The translations under genes and the position numbers were made by a program. The notes beneath the pieces were generated by a model, which was not told the origin of the DNA, made no database searches, and saw only the letters and a list, made by a program, of their open reading frames with translations. A DNA stretch of 64,000 nt from Microbacterium ureisolvens (lineage in GTDB: Bacteria > Actinomycetota > Actinomycetes > Actinomycetales > Microbacteriaceae). The stretch lies in the NCBI RefSeq assembly GCF_019511645.1, contig NZ_JAEUAX010000005.1, positions 248,001 to 312,000 of the forward strand. Reading direction: 5' to 3'. Positions 8,284-16,189 of this stretch are shown here, one piece after another; within the stretch, counting starts at the first letter, position 1, and each line of letters begins with the position of its first letter.

Positions 8284-9297
8284 TCACTTGCGGGTGGTGA
8301 CGATGCCGACCGGAAGAAGCGTGCCCACGCCGCGCTCGCGCGCGAGATCGACGAGCGCTTCGGCCACGACGATGTCCTGCAGGCCGGAACCGGTGGATTT
8401 GTAGACACGGATGCCGCGACCGCGGTCGACGGATCGCTCGCCGAGCAGCACTTCGTTGAGCGACACGGTGATCGCGTCGACATCGATTCCCGCGGCGCGC
8501 GCGGCGATGAGGTCGCCGCTGCCACGGACGACCTCGTCCACGCCGTCCGCGACGATCACCGCTGCGCGGGCGATCAGTTCGGCCGGGAGCTCGCGCTGTG
8601 CAGGCGTGGTGGAGCCGATCGACACCACGGTCGCGTCGTCGCCGACCCAGTCGGCCCGGATCGTCGGGCTCTCGTCGCGCGAGCGCGCGGCGCACAGCAC
8701 CAGGTCCGCGCCGCGCACTGCTTCCTCGGCCGACGCGACGGCCGAGGCCGTCACTCCGATCGACCCCGACAGCAGCCCCGCGAGCCGCTCGCGATTGGCC
8801 GGCGTGGGGCTGTACACCGCCACCGACGCGAAGTCGGCCACCAGGGCCAGCGCCGTGGCGTGCGACTGCGCCTCGAAACCCGAGCCGATCACGCCCACGC
8901 GCAGCGGCCCGCCGCGTACGAGCTGCTCGGTCGCCACCGCGGTCGTCGCCGCAGTGCGCAGCCCGGTCACGCGATTGCCGTCGACAAGAGCCACCAGGTC
9001 GGCGGTCTCCTTGTCGAACAGCGAGATCAGGTAGCTCACGCGGAGGCCGTCGGCGAAGGAGCCGTTGATCGACTTCGCGCCGAAGAGGCGGCCGCTGGCC
9101 GGCACGGAGGGCATGACCCGCATCCACTCACGGCCCGAGTCGGCGAAGATCCTGCCCGGATTCCGGCGCTCGTCGGCGGGCGCACTGTACGCGCCGCGCA
9201 GCGCAGCGATCGCGCGTGGCAGGTCTGCGAGCTGCTCCACATCGGCGTCGGTGAGGAACACCACGGGGCGCGCGGAGGCTTCGGACTCGTGGCTCAT
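8284..9297 (-). CDS. Ornithine cyclodeaminase / mu-crystallin family NAD(P)-dependent enzyme
   Basis: A 337-residue protein. I chose the ATG at 9297 (AAGGAG seven bases upstream) over one 14 codons earlier, which would extend toward operator b. The Rossmann nucleotide site is GVIGSGFEAQSHATAL at about residues 125-140. The family motif KSINGSF in the N-terminal half and VYKSTGSGLQD near the C-terminus are conserved. Members reduce imines or ketones or cyclise amino acids. In this cluster it more likely reduces a keto or imino intermediate than makes proline. It is first in a two-gene unit with the DHDPS-family gene and divergent from the aldehyde dehydrogenase. Confidence 0.83.
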   Translation of the reverse strand: MSHESEASARPVVFLTDADVEQLADLPRAIAALRGAYSAPADERRNPGRIFADSGREWMRVMPSVPASGRLFGAKSINGSFADGLRVSYLISLFDKETADLVALVDGNRVTGLRTAATTAVATEQLVRGGPLRVGVIGSGFEAQSHATALALVADFASVAVYSPTPANRERLAGLLSGSIGVTASAVASAEEAVRGADLVLCAARSRDESPTIRADWVGDDATVVSIGSTTPAQRELPAELIARAAVIVADGVDEVVRGSGDLIAARAAGIDVDAITVSLNEVLLGERSVDRGRGIRVYKSTGSGLQDIVVAEALVDLARERGVGTLLPVGIVTTRK

Positions 9298-9338
9298 TGC
9301 GTCACTCCTTCGTGGTCGCCGTCGTGGCGAGTTCATCA

Positions 9339-9358
9339 TACACGGTACGTTTCGTATC
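9339..9358. promoter_or_regulatory. Operator-like 20-bp near-palindrome, site b (divergent promoter)
   Basis: The site reads TACACGGTACGTTTCGTATC, 17 of 20 matches to the consensus. It lies in the 108-bp gap between the divergent cyclodeaminase-like and aldehyde dehydrogenase genes. A TATGAT hexamer on the minus strand (9340-9335) overlaps its edge, so one bound protein could control both directions. Its last 12 bases are identical to those of site g, upstream of the TetR gene at 40011. Confidence 0.68.
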
Positions 9359-9405
9359 TATTCGCGGTACGGTAGCGGATACACCCGACCGGAGGAGAGT
9401 CCCGC

Positions 9406-10782
9406 ATGACGATCGCGACCGTCAATCCCACCAGCGGCAAGACCGAGGTGATCCTCGAGCCGCACGCTCCGCGCGAGGTCGACGCCCGTATCGGCCAGGC
9501 CCACCGCGCCGCCGCGGCGCTGCGCGAGACGACCTTCGCCCAGCGCGCCGAGTGGATGCGCCGCGCGGCGGCGTTCCTCGAGGAGAACGCCGAAGGGCTC
9601 GGCGAGCTGATCACCGTGGAGATGGGAAAGCCCATCGCGCAGTCGGTCGCCGAAGTAGCGAAATGCGCCAAGGCGATGCGGTTCTACGCCGATCATGCCG
9701 AGCAGTTCCTGGCTGATGCCCCGCTCGCCGACCCGGCGGCGGTGGGCGCCGGCAGCGCCTGGACGCGCTACGAGCCGCTGGGCGTCATCCTTGCGGTGAT
9801 GCCCTGGAACTACCCGCTGTGGCAGGTGATCCGCTTCGCCGCGCCCGCCCTCATGGCCGGCAACGCCGGCGTGCTGAAGCACGCCTCCAACGTGCCGCAG
9901 TGCGCCATGGCGCTCGACGCGCTCTTCGAGAATGCCGGGTTCCCCGCCGGCTCCTTGCGCACGCTGCTGATCGGCGGTTCCGAGGTGGCACCGGTGATCG
10001 CCGATCCCCGCATCGCAGCGGTGACGCTCACCGGTTCCGAACCGGCGGGCCGGTCGGTGGCCGCAATCGCAGGGCAGCACATCAAGAAGGCCGTCCTCGA
10101 GCTCGGCGGATCGGACCCGTTCATCGTGCTCGCGTCGGCCGACGTGGCGGAAGCCGCGCGGACGGCGGTGCGGGCGCGCATCAACAACAACGGGCAGTCC
10201 TGCATCGCGGCCAAGCGGTTCATCGTCCACACCGACGTCTACGACGAGTTCGCGCGGGAGTTCACGCGCCTCATGGCCGGTCTCACCGTCGGCGACCCGC
10301 TCGACGCGGCGACCGAGGTCGGACCACTGGCCACGGAGTCCGGACGCACCGAACTCGCCGAGCTTGTCGAAGACGCCCGGGACAAGGGCGCCTCAATCCT
10401 GACGGGCGGCAGCGCCCCCGACCTCGACGGCTGGTTCTACCTGCCGACGGTGATCGCCGACCTGCCCGACGACGCGCGCCTGATCCAGGAAGAGGCCTTC
10501 GGCCCCGTGGCCTCGCTCTACCGTGCCCGCGACGACGAGGACGCCCTGCGCCTGGCCAATCAGACCGGATTCGGCCTTTCGAGCGCAGTGTGGACGACGG
10601 ATGCCGAGGAGGAGGCCCGCTTCATCGCGGGGATCGACGCCGGCGCCGTCTTCGTGAACGGCATGACGGTGTCGTACCAGGAACTGCCCTTCGGCGGAAT
10701 CAAGCGGTCGGGATTCGGCCGGGAACTCGCCGCGGTCGGCCAGCGCGAGTTCTGCAATCTGAAGACGGTGTGGAAGGCATAG
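9406..10782 (+). CDS. Aldehyde dehydrogenase, succinate-semialdehyde dehydrogenase-like
   Basis: A 458-residue NAD(P)-dependent aldehyde dehydrogenase. The cofactor and catalytic motifs are complete: MPWNYPLWQ (about 132-140), LELGGSDPF with general base Glu232, and NNGQSCIAAKRF with nucleophile Cys266. The short length and the GQSCIAAKRF signature are typical of the GabD/YneI branch that oxidises succinate semialdehyde and small aldehydes. The ATG follows GGAGGAGAG. It is divergent from the reductase and aldolase-like genes and shares operator b with them, so it probably oxidises the aldehyde released by the DHDPS-family enzyme. Confidence 0.92.
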   Translation: MTIATVNPTSGKTEVILEPHAPREVDARIGQAHRAAAALRETTFAQRAEWMRRAAAFLEENAEGLGELITVEMGKPIAQSVAEVAKCAKAMRFYADHAEQFLADAPLADPAAVGAGSAWTRYEPLGVILAVMPWNYPLWQVIRFAAPALMAGNAGVLKHASNVPQCAMALDALFENAGFPAGSLRTLLIGGSEVAPVIADPRIAAVTLTGSEPAGRSVAAIAGQHIKKAVLELGGSDPFIVLASADVAEAARTAVRARINNNGQSCIAAKRFIVHTDVYDEFAREFTRLMAGLTVGDPLDAATEVGPLATESGRTELAELVEDARDKGASILTGGSAPDLDGWFYLPTVIADLPDDARLIQEEAFGPVASLYRARDDEDALRLANQTGFGLSSAVWTTDAEEEARFIAGIDAGAVFVNGMTVSYQELPFGGIKRSGFGRELAAVGQREFCNLKTVWKA

Positions 10783-10827
10783 CCTGAAGACCCGTGCGGG
10801 TCGACGCGGCCCCACACGGATGAGGGG

Positions 10828-11742
10828 GTGGAGGCCGTGGTGGCGCCCGTCGACTACAACCTTCTGAAGCCGCTGCGCGCACTGCTGGAGGAGCGCAACG
10901 TGACTCGCGCGGCGGCACGCCTCCACGTGTCGCAGCCCGTCATGTCGAGTCACCTCGCACGCCTGCGCGCCCACTACGACGACGTGCTGCTCGTGCGGCG
11001 CGGGAATCAGCACAGCCTGACCCCGCTGGCCGAGCGCCTGCTCGCCGCGCTCCCGCACGTGCTCGCCGAGACCGAGCAGTTCTTCCGCCTGCAGTCGAGG
11101 TTCGACCCGGTGACGAGCTCGCGAACGTTCACGATCGCCGGCGTGGACTACGCGGTCGCCCGGGTCGCCCCGACGCTGAGCGTGCTCGCGACGCGCGAAG
11201 CCCCCAACATCCGGTTCGAGTTCCCTCCCGTCGACACGCGCCTGGTCAACAGGCTCCCGGACTCCCTGCGCACACTCGACGCCGTCATCCTTCCCCACGG
11301 TTACGTGGTCGACCAGCCGCATATCGATCTGCCCCTGGAGCGCTGGGTGTGCCTCGTGGACGCAGCATCCGGGATCTCCGAATCGCCCACCGCCGACGAG
11401 CTGCTGACCCGCCCGTGGGTGCAGAACCTCGCCGCACGCGAGGACATGAATCCGGCGCGCCGGCAGCTGCAGTTCCGCGGGATCGAGATCAGCGTCGCCG
11501 CCGTCACCCCGCATTTCTTGGTGATCCCGTCCCTGATCGTCGGCACCGACCGCGTGGCGGTGGTGCCGGAAGGACTGGCATCGATGGCTGTAGCCATGTT
11601 CCCGCGCCTGCGCGTCGTGCTGCCGCCGCTGGACCTCGCGCCGGTGCACGACGCCTTCTGGTGGCTGGCCGACCGGGAGCACGACGCCGAGCACATCTGG
11701 CTGCGCGGACTGCTGGCAAGGGTCGCGGCGACCATCATCTGA
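10828..11742 (+). CDS. LysR family transcriptional regulator
   Basis: About 300 residues. The N-terminal winged helix-turn-helix is NLLKPLRALLEERNVTRAAA followed by RLHVSQPVMSSHLARLR. The C-terminal LysR substrate domain follows; the TFTIAGVDYAV start resembles NodD/PcpR-type members that sense aromatics. The start is uncertain: GTG at 10828 gives the longest reading, but GTG at 10837 or 10840 sits better behind GGAGG. It is codirectional with the aldehyde dehydrogenase, 45 bp downstream, with a small GACCC/GGGTC hairpin between. It also lies upstream of the ring-hydroxylation operon, which is the likely target, with the aromatic substrate as inducer. Confidence 0.88.
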   Translation: MEAVVAPVDYNLLKPLRALLEERNVTRAAARLHVSQPVMSSHLARLRAHYDDVLLVRRGNQHSLTPLAERLLAALPHVLAETEQFFRLQSRFDPVTSSRTFTIAGVDYAVARVAPTLSVLATREAPNIRFEFPPVDTRLVNRLPDSLRTLDAVILPHGYVVDQPHIDLPLERWVCLVDAASGISESPTADELLTRPWVQNLAAREDMNPARRQLQFRGIEISVAAVTPHFLVIPSLIVGTDRVAVVPEGLASMAVAMFPRLRVVLPPLDLAPVHDAFWWLADREHDAEHIWLRGLLARVAATII

Positions 11743-11753
11743 CAATCAGATGA
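11735..11753. repeat. Perfect inverted repeat at the end of the LysR gene
   Basis: TCATCTGA, three bases (CAA), then TCAGATGA form a perfect 8-bp dyad. It overlaps the LysR stop codon and lies about 110 bp before the hydroxylase start. It contains the T-N11-A layout of LysR binding boxes, so it could be a LysR operator. It could also be a weak hairpin at the end of the transcript; the short loop and low GC make a terminator less likely. Confidence 0.45.
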
Positions 11754-11825
11754 CGGTTATGCGCAGCCGGCTCTTCCCCGATGACGCGGCCGCCTCCATA
11801 GTGGGGACCAGGATCTTGTATCCGC

Positions 11826-11845
11826 GATGCGATACGATTCGTACT
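11826..11845. promoter_or_regulatory. Operator-like 20-bp near-palindrome, site c (hydroxylase promoter)
   Basis: The site reads GATGCGATACGATTCGTACT, 17 of 20 matches to the consensus. Its central ten bases are identical to those of site a. It ends 20 bp before the GTG start of the hydroxylase at 11866 and just before the GAAGGAG ribosome site, so a bound protein would block transcription of the ring-cleavage operon. Confidence 0.7.
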
Positions 11846-11865
11846 GAACACGAAGGAGTGTTTCC

Positions 11866-13371
11866 GTGACACACGATGTCGACGTCGTCATCGTAGGCGG
11901 CGGCCCCGTCGGCACTACCGCGCTCGCCCTCTGCGGCCGCGCGGGGCTTCGCGCGATCGCCTTCGAGAAGGATGTCCGGCTCTGGCCGACCGCGCGCGCC
12001 GTGCACTTCGACGGCGAGACGATGCGAACGCTGCAGGGCCTCGGCGTCGCCGAGCGATTCCAGCACGTCACGATCCCGATGCGCAACGTCGCCATCCTGA
12101 ACGAGGCGGGCGAGGTGCTCGTCCACGCACCGACCGATCGGATCGGCGAGCAAGGGTGGAACGACCACATCAGCTTCCACCAGCCCGACATCGAGCAGCT
12201 CCTCCGCGAGGTCGTCGCCGAGACCCCGGGCATCGAGCTGCGCTGCGGAGAGACGGTGACCGACGTCGAGACCACGGACGACGGCGTCGTCGTCACCTCC
12301 TCCGACGCCGCGGGCGAGGTGCGCACGACGCGTGCCCGCTGGGCGATCGTGGCGGACGGCGCACGGTCGGAGATCCGCCATCGGCTCGGCATCGAGAGCG
12401 ACAAGTACGGTGAAGACACGCCGTGGCTCGTCGTGGACGGCCAGCTGGTGGACGCCCCCGGCTACGAGGCGGACATGATCCAGTTCGGCCGGCACACCCG
12501 GCCCGCCCTGTGGCTGCGACTGCCCCGCCACCGCGTCCGCATGGAGTTCATGCTGATGCCCGACGACGACCCTGCCGAGATCGTCACGCCAGCCGCCGTC
12601 GAGCGCATCAGCCGGGGCGCACTTCCGGCCGACAAGTTCACCCCCGACCGCCAGGCCATCTACACGTTCCGCGGTCGCATCGCCCGTCAGTGGCGTCGCG
12701 GCAACATCTTCCTCGCCGGCGACGCCGCTCATCAGGCGCCTCCTCTCTTCGGGCAGGGTCTGTGCGCCGGCATCCGCGATGCCGCCAACCTCGTCTGGAA
12801 GCTGGACCTGGTCGCTCGCGGCGTGGCGGACGAGAGCCTTCTGGACACGTACGAGAGCGAGCGGAAGCCGCACGCGACCTTCTGGGTCGAGACCGCGGCC
12901 AACCAGGCCGTCATCATCCAGACCACCGACCCTCAGGTCGCCCACGGTCGCGACGAGTACATCCGCGCCAACCCGGGCGCGTCGGCGGTTCCCGAGCCGC
13001 CGGCGCTCGGGCCCGGGCTGCACGCCGGGCAGGACCGCGGCGGAAGGCTCGGACCCCAGCCGATCCTCGCGGACGGCATCCGGCTGGACGACATGGTCGG
13101 CTCCCACTTCCTCGTCGCCGCCGAGCGCGCCGTCTACGACGACCTCGCGCCCGCACTGCGCGCCGCACTCGACGACGACGGCGACGTCGTCACACTGCTG
13201 GACCCGGCCAAGGTGTCAGCCCTGCTCGCCACCATCGGCGCCCGCGCCGCGGTCCTGCGCCCCGATCACTACATCCTCGGCACGGCCGGGACCGCCGCAG
13301 AGCTCGAGCGGCTGCTGCTGCAGGTCCCCTCCCTCACCGGCACCGCCGATCTCACCGCTGAATCGCGTTAG
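11866..13371 (+). CDS. FAD-dependent aromatic hydroxylase, MhpA-like
   Basis: A 501-residue class A flavoprotein monooxygenase. The N-terminal FAD site is DVVIVGGGPVGTTALALCGR; the second FAD contact, GDAAHQAPPLFGQGLCAGIRD at about residues 285-305, is complete. Relatives include 3-(3-hydroxyphenyl)propionate hydroxylase, which ortho-hydroxylates phenols with NAD(P)H and oxygen. It is somewhat shorter than MhpA and has a thioredoxin-like C-terminal region. The GTG start has GAAGGAG eight bases upstream. It is first in a four-gene unit with an extradiol dioxygenase 9 bp downstream, which fits a hydroxylate-then-cleave sequence. The exact phenol is unknown. Confidence 0.9.
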   Translation: MTHDVDVVIVGGGPVGTTALALCGRAGLRAIAFEKDVRLWPTARAVHFDGETMRTLQGLGVAERFQHVTIPMRNVAILNEAGEVLVHAPTDRIGEQGWNDHISFHQPDIEQLLREVVAETPGIELRCGETVTDVETTDDGVVVTSSDAAGEVRTTRARWAIVADGARSEIRHRLGIESDKYGEDTPWLVVDGQLVDAPGYEADMIQFGRHTRPALWLRLPRHRVRMEFMLMPDDDPAEIVTPAAVERISRGALPADKFTPDRQAIYTFRGRIARQWRRGNIFLAGDAAHQAPPLFGQGLCAGIRDAANLVWKLDLVARGVADESLLDTYESERKPHATFWVETAANQAVIIQTTDPQVAHGRDEYIRANPGASAVPEPPALGPGLHAGQDRGGRLGPQPILADGIRLDDMVGSHFLVAAERAVYDDLAPALRAALDDDGDVVTLLDPAKVSALLATIGARAAVLRPDHYILGTAGTAAELERLLLQVPSLTGTADLTAESR

Positions 13372-13380
13372 GAGCACACC

Positions 13381-14322
13381 ATGTCGTTCAGCCCCATCAC
13401 CCATATCCGTCATTTCGACATCGCCGTCCCCGACTTCGAGAAGCAGGTCGAGTTCTACAAGAACCACTGGGGCCTGACGGTGCAGCACGACGACGGAGAC
13501 GTCGTGTACTTCGCCGCGGAAGGGTCGCCCGAGCAGTACATCACGCGGGTCCGCCGCTCCGCCGACAAGCGCCTCGACCTCGTGGCCTTCGGCGCCGCAG
13601 ACCGCGAGGCGGTCGACGGCCTCGCCGAGAAGCTCGCCACCGCCGGCGTGCCGCTCGTGTTCGAGCCCACCGACCTGCAGACGCTCGGCGGCGGGTACGG
13701 CTTCCGCTTCTTCGACCTGGAGGGGCGCACGGTCGAGGTCTCCACCGACGTCGAGGTCCGGCAGCACCGCAAGATCGAGAAGCGCGAGGCGATCCCGGTG
13801 CGCCTGTCGCACGTCGTTCTCAACTCCAACCAGCCCGAGGCCATGCGCGCCTGGTACGAGAGGCACCTCGGATTCCGCCTCTCCGACACCCTCAACCACC
13901 CGCACGCGGGGGACCTCTTCTACTTCATGCGCTGCAGCTCGCAGCACCACTCGATGGCCATCGCCCGTGGGCCGCACGCGTCGCTGCAGCACGCGTCGTT
14001 CGAGATGCGCGGCATCGACGAGTACATGTACGGCAGCGGACGCATGATCCGCGCCGGCTATCGCAAGATCTGGGGACCCGGCCGTCACCGCGCCGGCGAC
14101 AACACCTTCACATACTTCATCGACCCCAACGGCAACACCATGGAGCTGACGACCGAGCTGGAGGAGCTGGACGAAGACACCTGGCACCCGCACATCTACG
14201 ACGTGCAGCAGCCCGAGACGTCCGACCAGTGGGGAACCGGCGGCGACATGGACGAGTTCATCACCAAGGAGATGTTCAACGACTCCGATGACCGCCACCT
14301 GTTCGTCGCCCCGCCGCTGTGA
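13381..14322 (+). CDS. Type I extradiol ring-cleavage dioxygenase (VOC family)
   Basis: A 313-residue non-haem iron enzyme that opens catechol rings beside the two hydroxyls. Two vicinal-oxygen-chelate modules are visible: residues about 6-122 (degenerate, structural) and 140-265 (catalytic). The three metal ligands are His144 (RLSHVVLNS), His204 (SLQHASFEM) and Glu255 (GNTMELTTE), at nearly the same positions as in BphC-type enzymes, and Tyr245 matches the conserved second-sphere Tyr. All catalytic residues are present. It lies between the hydroxylase and an FAH hydrolase, the usual order for hydroxylation, meta-cleavage and hydrolysis. The C-terminal extension after residue 265 is somewhat longer than the minimal family. 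Confidence 0.92.
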   Translation: MSFSPITHIRHFDIAVPDFEKQVEFYKNHWGLTVQHDDGDVVYFAAEGSPEQYITRVRRSADKRLDLVAFGAADREAVDGLAEKLATAGVPLVFEPTDLQTLGGGYGFRFFDLEGRTVEVSTDVEVRQHRKIEKREAIPVRLSHVVLNSNQPEAMRAWYERHLGFRLSDTLNHPHAGDLFYFMRCSSQHHSMAIARGPHASLQHASFEMRGIDEYMYGSGRMIRAGYRKIWGPGRHRAGDNTFTYFIDPNGNTMELTTELEELDEDTWHPHIYDVQQPETSDQWGTGGDMDEFITKEMFNDSDDRHLFVAPPL

Positions 14323-14331
14323 CGGACGACG

Positions 14332-15333
14332 ATGACCGCCTTCGCCATCGCTTCGCTCCTGCTCGACGGAGAGGTCGTGCCCGCCGTCATCCGTGACGAG
14401 CTCGTGTACGACATCCGGACGGCGCTGCCCGCCGTCGCACGCACCGCCGACCTGTTCGGTGACTGGGACCGCAACCTCGACCTCCTCGCCGACCACCTCG
14501 ACCGCGGTGCCGCTCCCGCCGGCGGTATCGAGACGCTCCTCGCCGACCGCAGGGGACGGATGCTGCCACCTGTGCAGCCGGTGGGTCCTGTGATCGCCGC
14601 GGGGGCTAATTACCGAGAGCACATCATCCAGATGAGCGTCGCCCACGGCCTGGGCTCCGACGGGGCGTCGCCGCAGCAGCTGCGCGCCGAGGCGGCCGCC
14701 GAGATGGACGAGCGCATCCGCACGGGCGATCCCTACATCTGGACGGGCCTGGCATCGGCGGTGTCCGGCGCCCGCGACGACGTGGTGCTGCCCGATGTCG
14801 GGCACGACGTCGACTGGGAGATCGAGCTCGGCGTCTATCTCGGTCGCACCGCGCACCGTGTGGGCGCCGACGACGCGCTGCGGCACGTCGCGGGGTACAC
14901 GATCGTCAACGACCTGACCGTGCGCTCGCTCGTCCCCCGCAACGACATGGCGAAGATCGGCACCGACTGGTTCCGCGCCAAGAATCAGCCCGGCTTCTTC
15001 CCGACCGGGCCGTGGCTCGTGCCCGCCCGCTTCGTGCCCGATCCCGGCGCGCTCGCGATGCGACTCCGGCTCAACGGGGAGGTGATGCAGGACTCCTCGA
15101 GTGCGGACCTGGCCTTCGACGTCCCCGCGCTGATCAGCTATGCGTCCTCGGTGGCGGTGCTGCAGCCCGGCGACCTGCTCATCACCGGGTCGCCCGCAGG
15201 CAACGGCTCCCACTGGGGGCGATTCCTGACAGACGGTGACGTGATGGATGCCGAGATCGAGGGTCTCGGAGCCCAGCGCACCGTCGTCCGCGGCGCGAGC
15301 GGAGAGCTGCCGCCCTGGCAGGCGAGTCGATGA
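14332..15333 (+). CDS. Fumarylacetoacetate hydrolase family protein
   Basis: A 333-residue FAH-fold enzyme that hydrolyses a C-C bond or isomerises a ring-opened diketo acid with a divalent metal. The core begins at about residue 85 with VIAAGANYREHI. The metal site is recognised in HDVDWEIELGVYLGR (paired Glu), and the motif TIVNDLTVRSL follows. ITGSPAGNGSHWGRFL near the end corresponds to the usual TGTP/TGSP loop, slightly diverged. It starts 10 bp after the dioxygenase, so it probably acts on the meta-cleavage product. Its stop overlaps the next start by 4 bp. Confidence 0.88.
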   Translation: MTAFAIASLLLDGEVVPAVIRDELVYDIRTALPAVARTADLFGDWDRNLDLLADHLDRGAAPAGGIETLLADRRGRMLPPVQPVGPVIAAGANYREHIIQMSVAHGLGSDGASPQQLRAEAAAEMDERIRTGDPYIWTGLASAVSGARDDVVLPDVGHDVDWEIELGVYLGRTAHRVGADDALRHVAGYTIVNDLTVRSLVPRNDMAKIGTDWFRAKNQPGFFPTGPWLVPARFVPDPGALAMRLRLNGEVMQDSSSADLAFDVPALISYASSVAVLQPGDLLITGSPAGNGSHWGRFLTDGDVMDAEIEGLGAQRTVVRGASGELPPWQASR

Positions 15334-16157
15334 CGCTGCGGCAGAGCCAGTTCGTCCCGCCGGTTCCGCTGATCGTCGCCGAGGCCAACGGTCTGCTGGA
15401 TCGCGTGGACGTCGACGCCCGCCGGACGACAGGAAGCCCGCATCAGCTCGCCGGTCTGCTCGCCGGAGACATCGATCTCGCCGTGACGGCGATCGACAAC
15501 CTGTTCGCCTGGGTTCCTGCCGGAGCCGACGTGCAACTGGTGGCGCAGATGGAGAGCACCACAGCCCTCGGGATCTTCGCGATCGGCGGGCCATCGTCGC
15601 TGGCGCAGCTGACCGGCCGACGCTTCGGGGTGGACGCCGCAGGCAACGGGTTCGCGCTGGCAGCGCGCTGGCTTCTGGAGAGCGCCGGGGTGGGCGGCGT
15701 GGACTACGCAGAAGTGGGCGGTGTGAGAGAGCGCCTGGGTGCGCTGCTCGACGGCGTCGTCGACGCCACACTGCTCGGGCCTCCGTTCGACGCCACGGCG
15801 GTCGAGAGCGGGGCCGTGCTGCTGGGCAGGGTGCCGGAGATGCTCCCTGGTTTTCCCGGCCAAGGCCTCGTCGCCCGCGCCGACGCTTGCGGATCGGAAG
15901 ATGTCGCGGCGTACCTCGACGCCCTGCACGAGGCCACGACGATCTCGAACCGGATCGAAGACGCGGAAGGGATCGACATGCTCGTCGCCGCGGGTTTCGG
16001 CAAGGCCGCGGCATCCGCGTGGGCGACCCGTCCGCGCACGCTGCGTGTGCCGGCCCCCGGCCTCGACGTGATCACGCGCGTCCGCGCGGATCTCGGGATG
16101 CTGCCGCCGGGAGTTCGGCTGGCTGACCTGTGCGTGCCCGGCATCCTCCAGGAGTGA
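15330..16157 (+). CDS. Cytosolic protein resembling ABC substrate-binding proteins (NMT1/SsuA-like)
   Basis: A 275-residue protein with the sequence pattern of nitrate/sulfonate/thiamine-precursor binding proteins: PPVPLIVAEANGLLDRVDVD at the start, LLAGDIDLAVTAIDNLF, then LTGRRFGVDAAGNGFAL. It has no signal peptide or lipobox, and no permease or ATPase accompanies it. The ATG overlaps the FAH stop (ATGA), so it is translationally coupled to the ring-cleavage enzymes. A start further upstream is impossible without overlapping the FAH gene. It may bind an intermediate inside the cell, act as an enzyme of the MqnA/THI5 fold, or be a repurposed binding protein. Function unknown. Confidence 0.65.
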   Translation: MTLRQSQFVPPVPLIVAEANGLLDRVDVDARRTTGSPHQLAGLLAGDIDLAVTAIDNLFAWVPAGADVQLVAQMESTTALGIFAIGGPSSLAQLTGRRFGVDAAGNGFALAARWLLESAGVGGVDYAEVGGVRERLGALLDGVVDATLLGPPFDATAVESGAVLLGRVPEMLPGFPGQGLVARADACGSEDVAAYLDALHEATTISNRIEDAEGIDMLVAAGFGKAAASAWATRPRTLRVPAPGLDVITRVRADLGMLPPGVRLADLCVPGILQE

Positions 16158-16189
16158 GTCGTTCGGCACAGGCCGCCAGCCGTATCCGT

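Noticed and set aside
10789..10802. Small GACCCG-TG-CGGGTC dyad between aldehyde dehydrogenase and LysR genes as a terminator
   Set aside because: The stem is only about five pairs with a tiny loop and no U tract; I could not distinguish it from chance in GC-rich DNA.
13216..16014. 932-codon minus-strand open frame opposite dioxygenase and FAH genes
   Set aside because: Very long but antisense to three well-supported genes, with low-complexity Arg/Val/His-rich translation and no domain.
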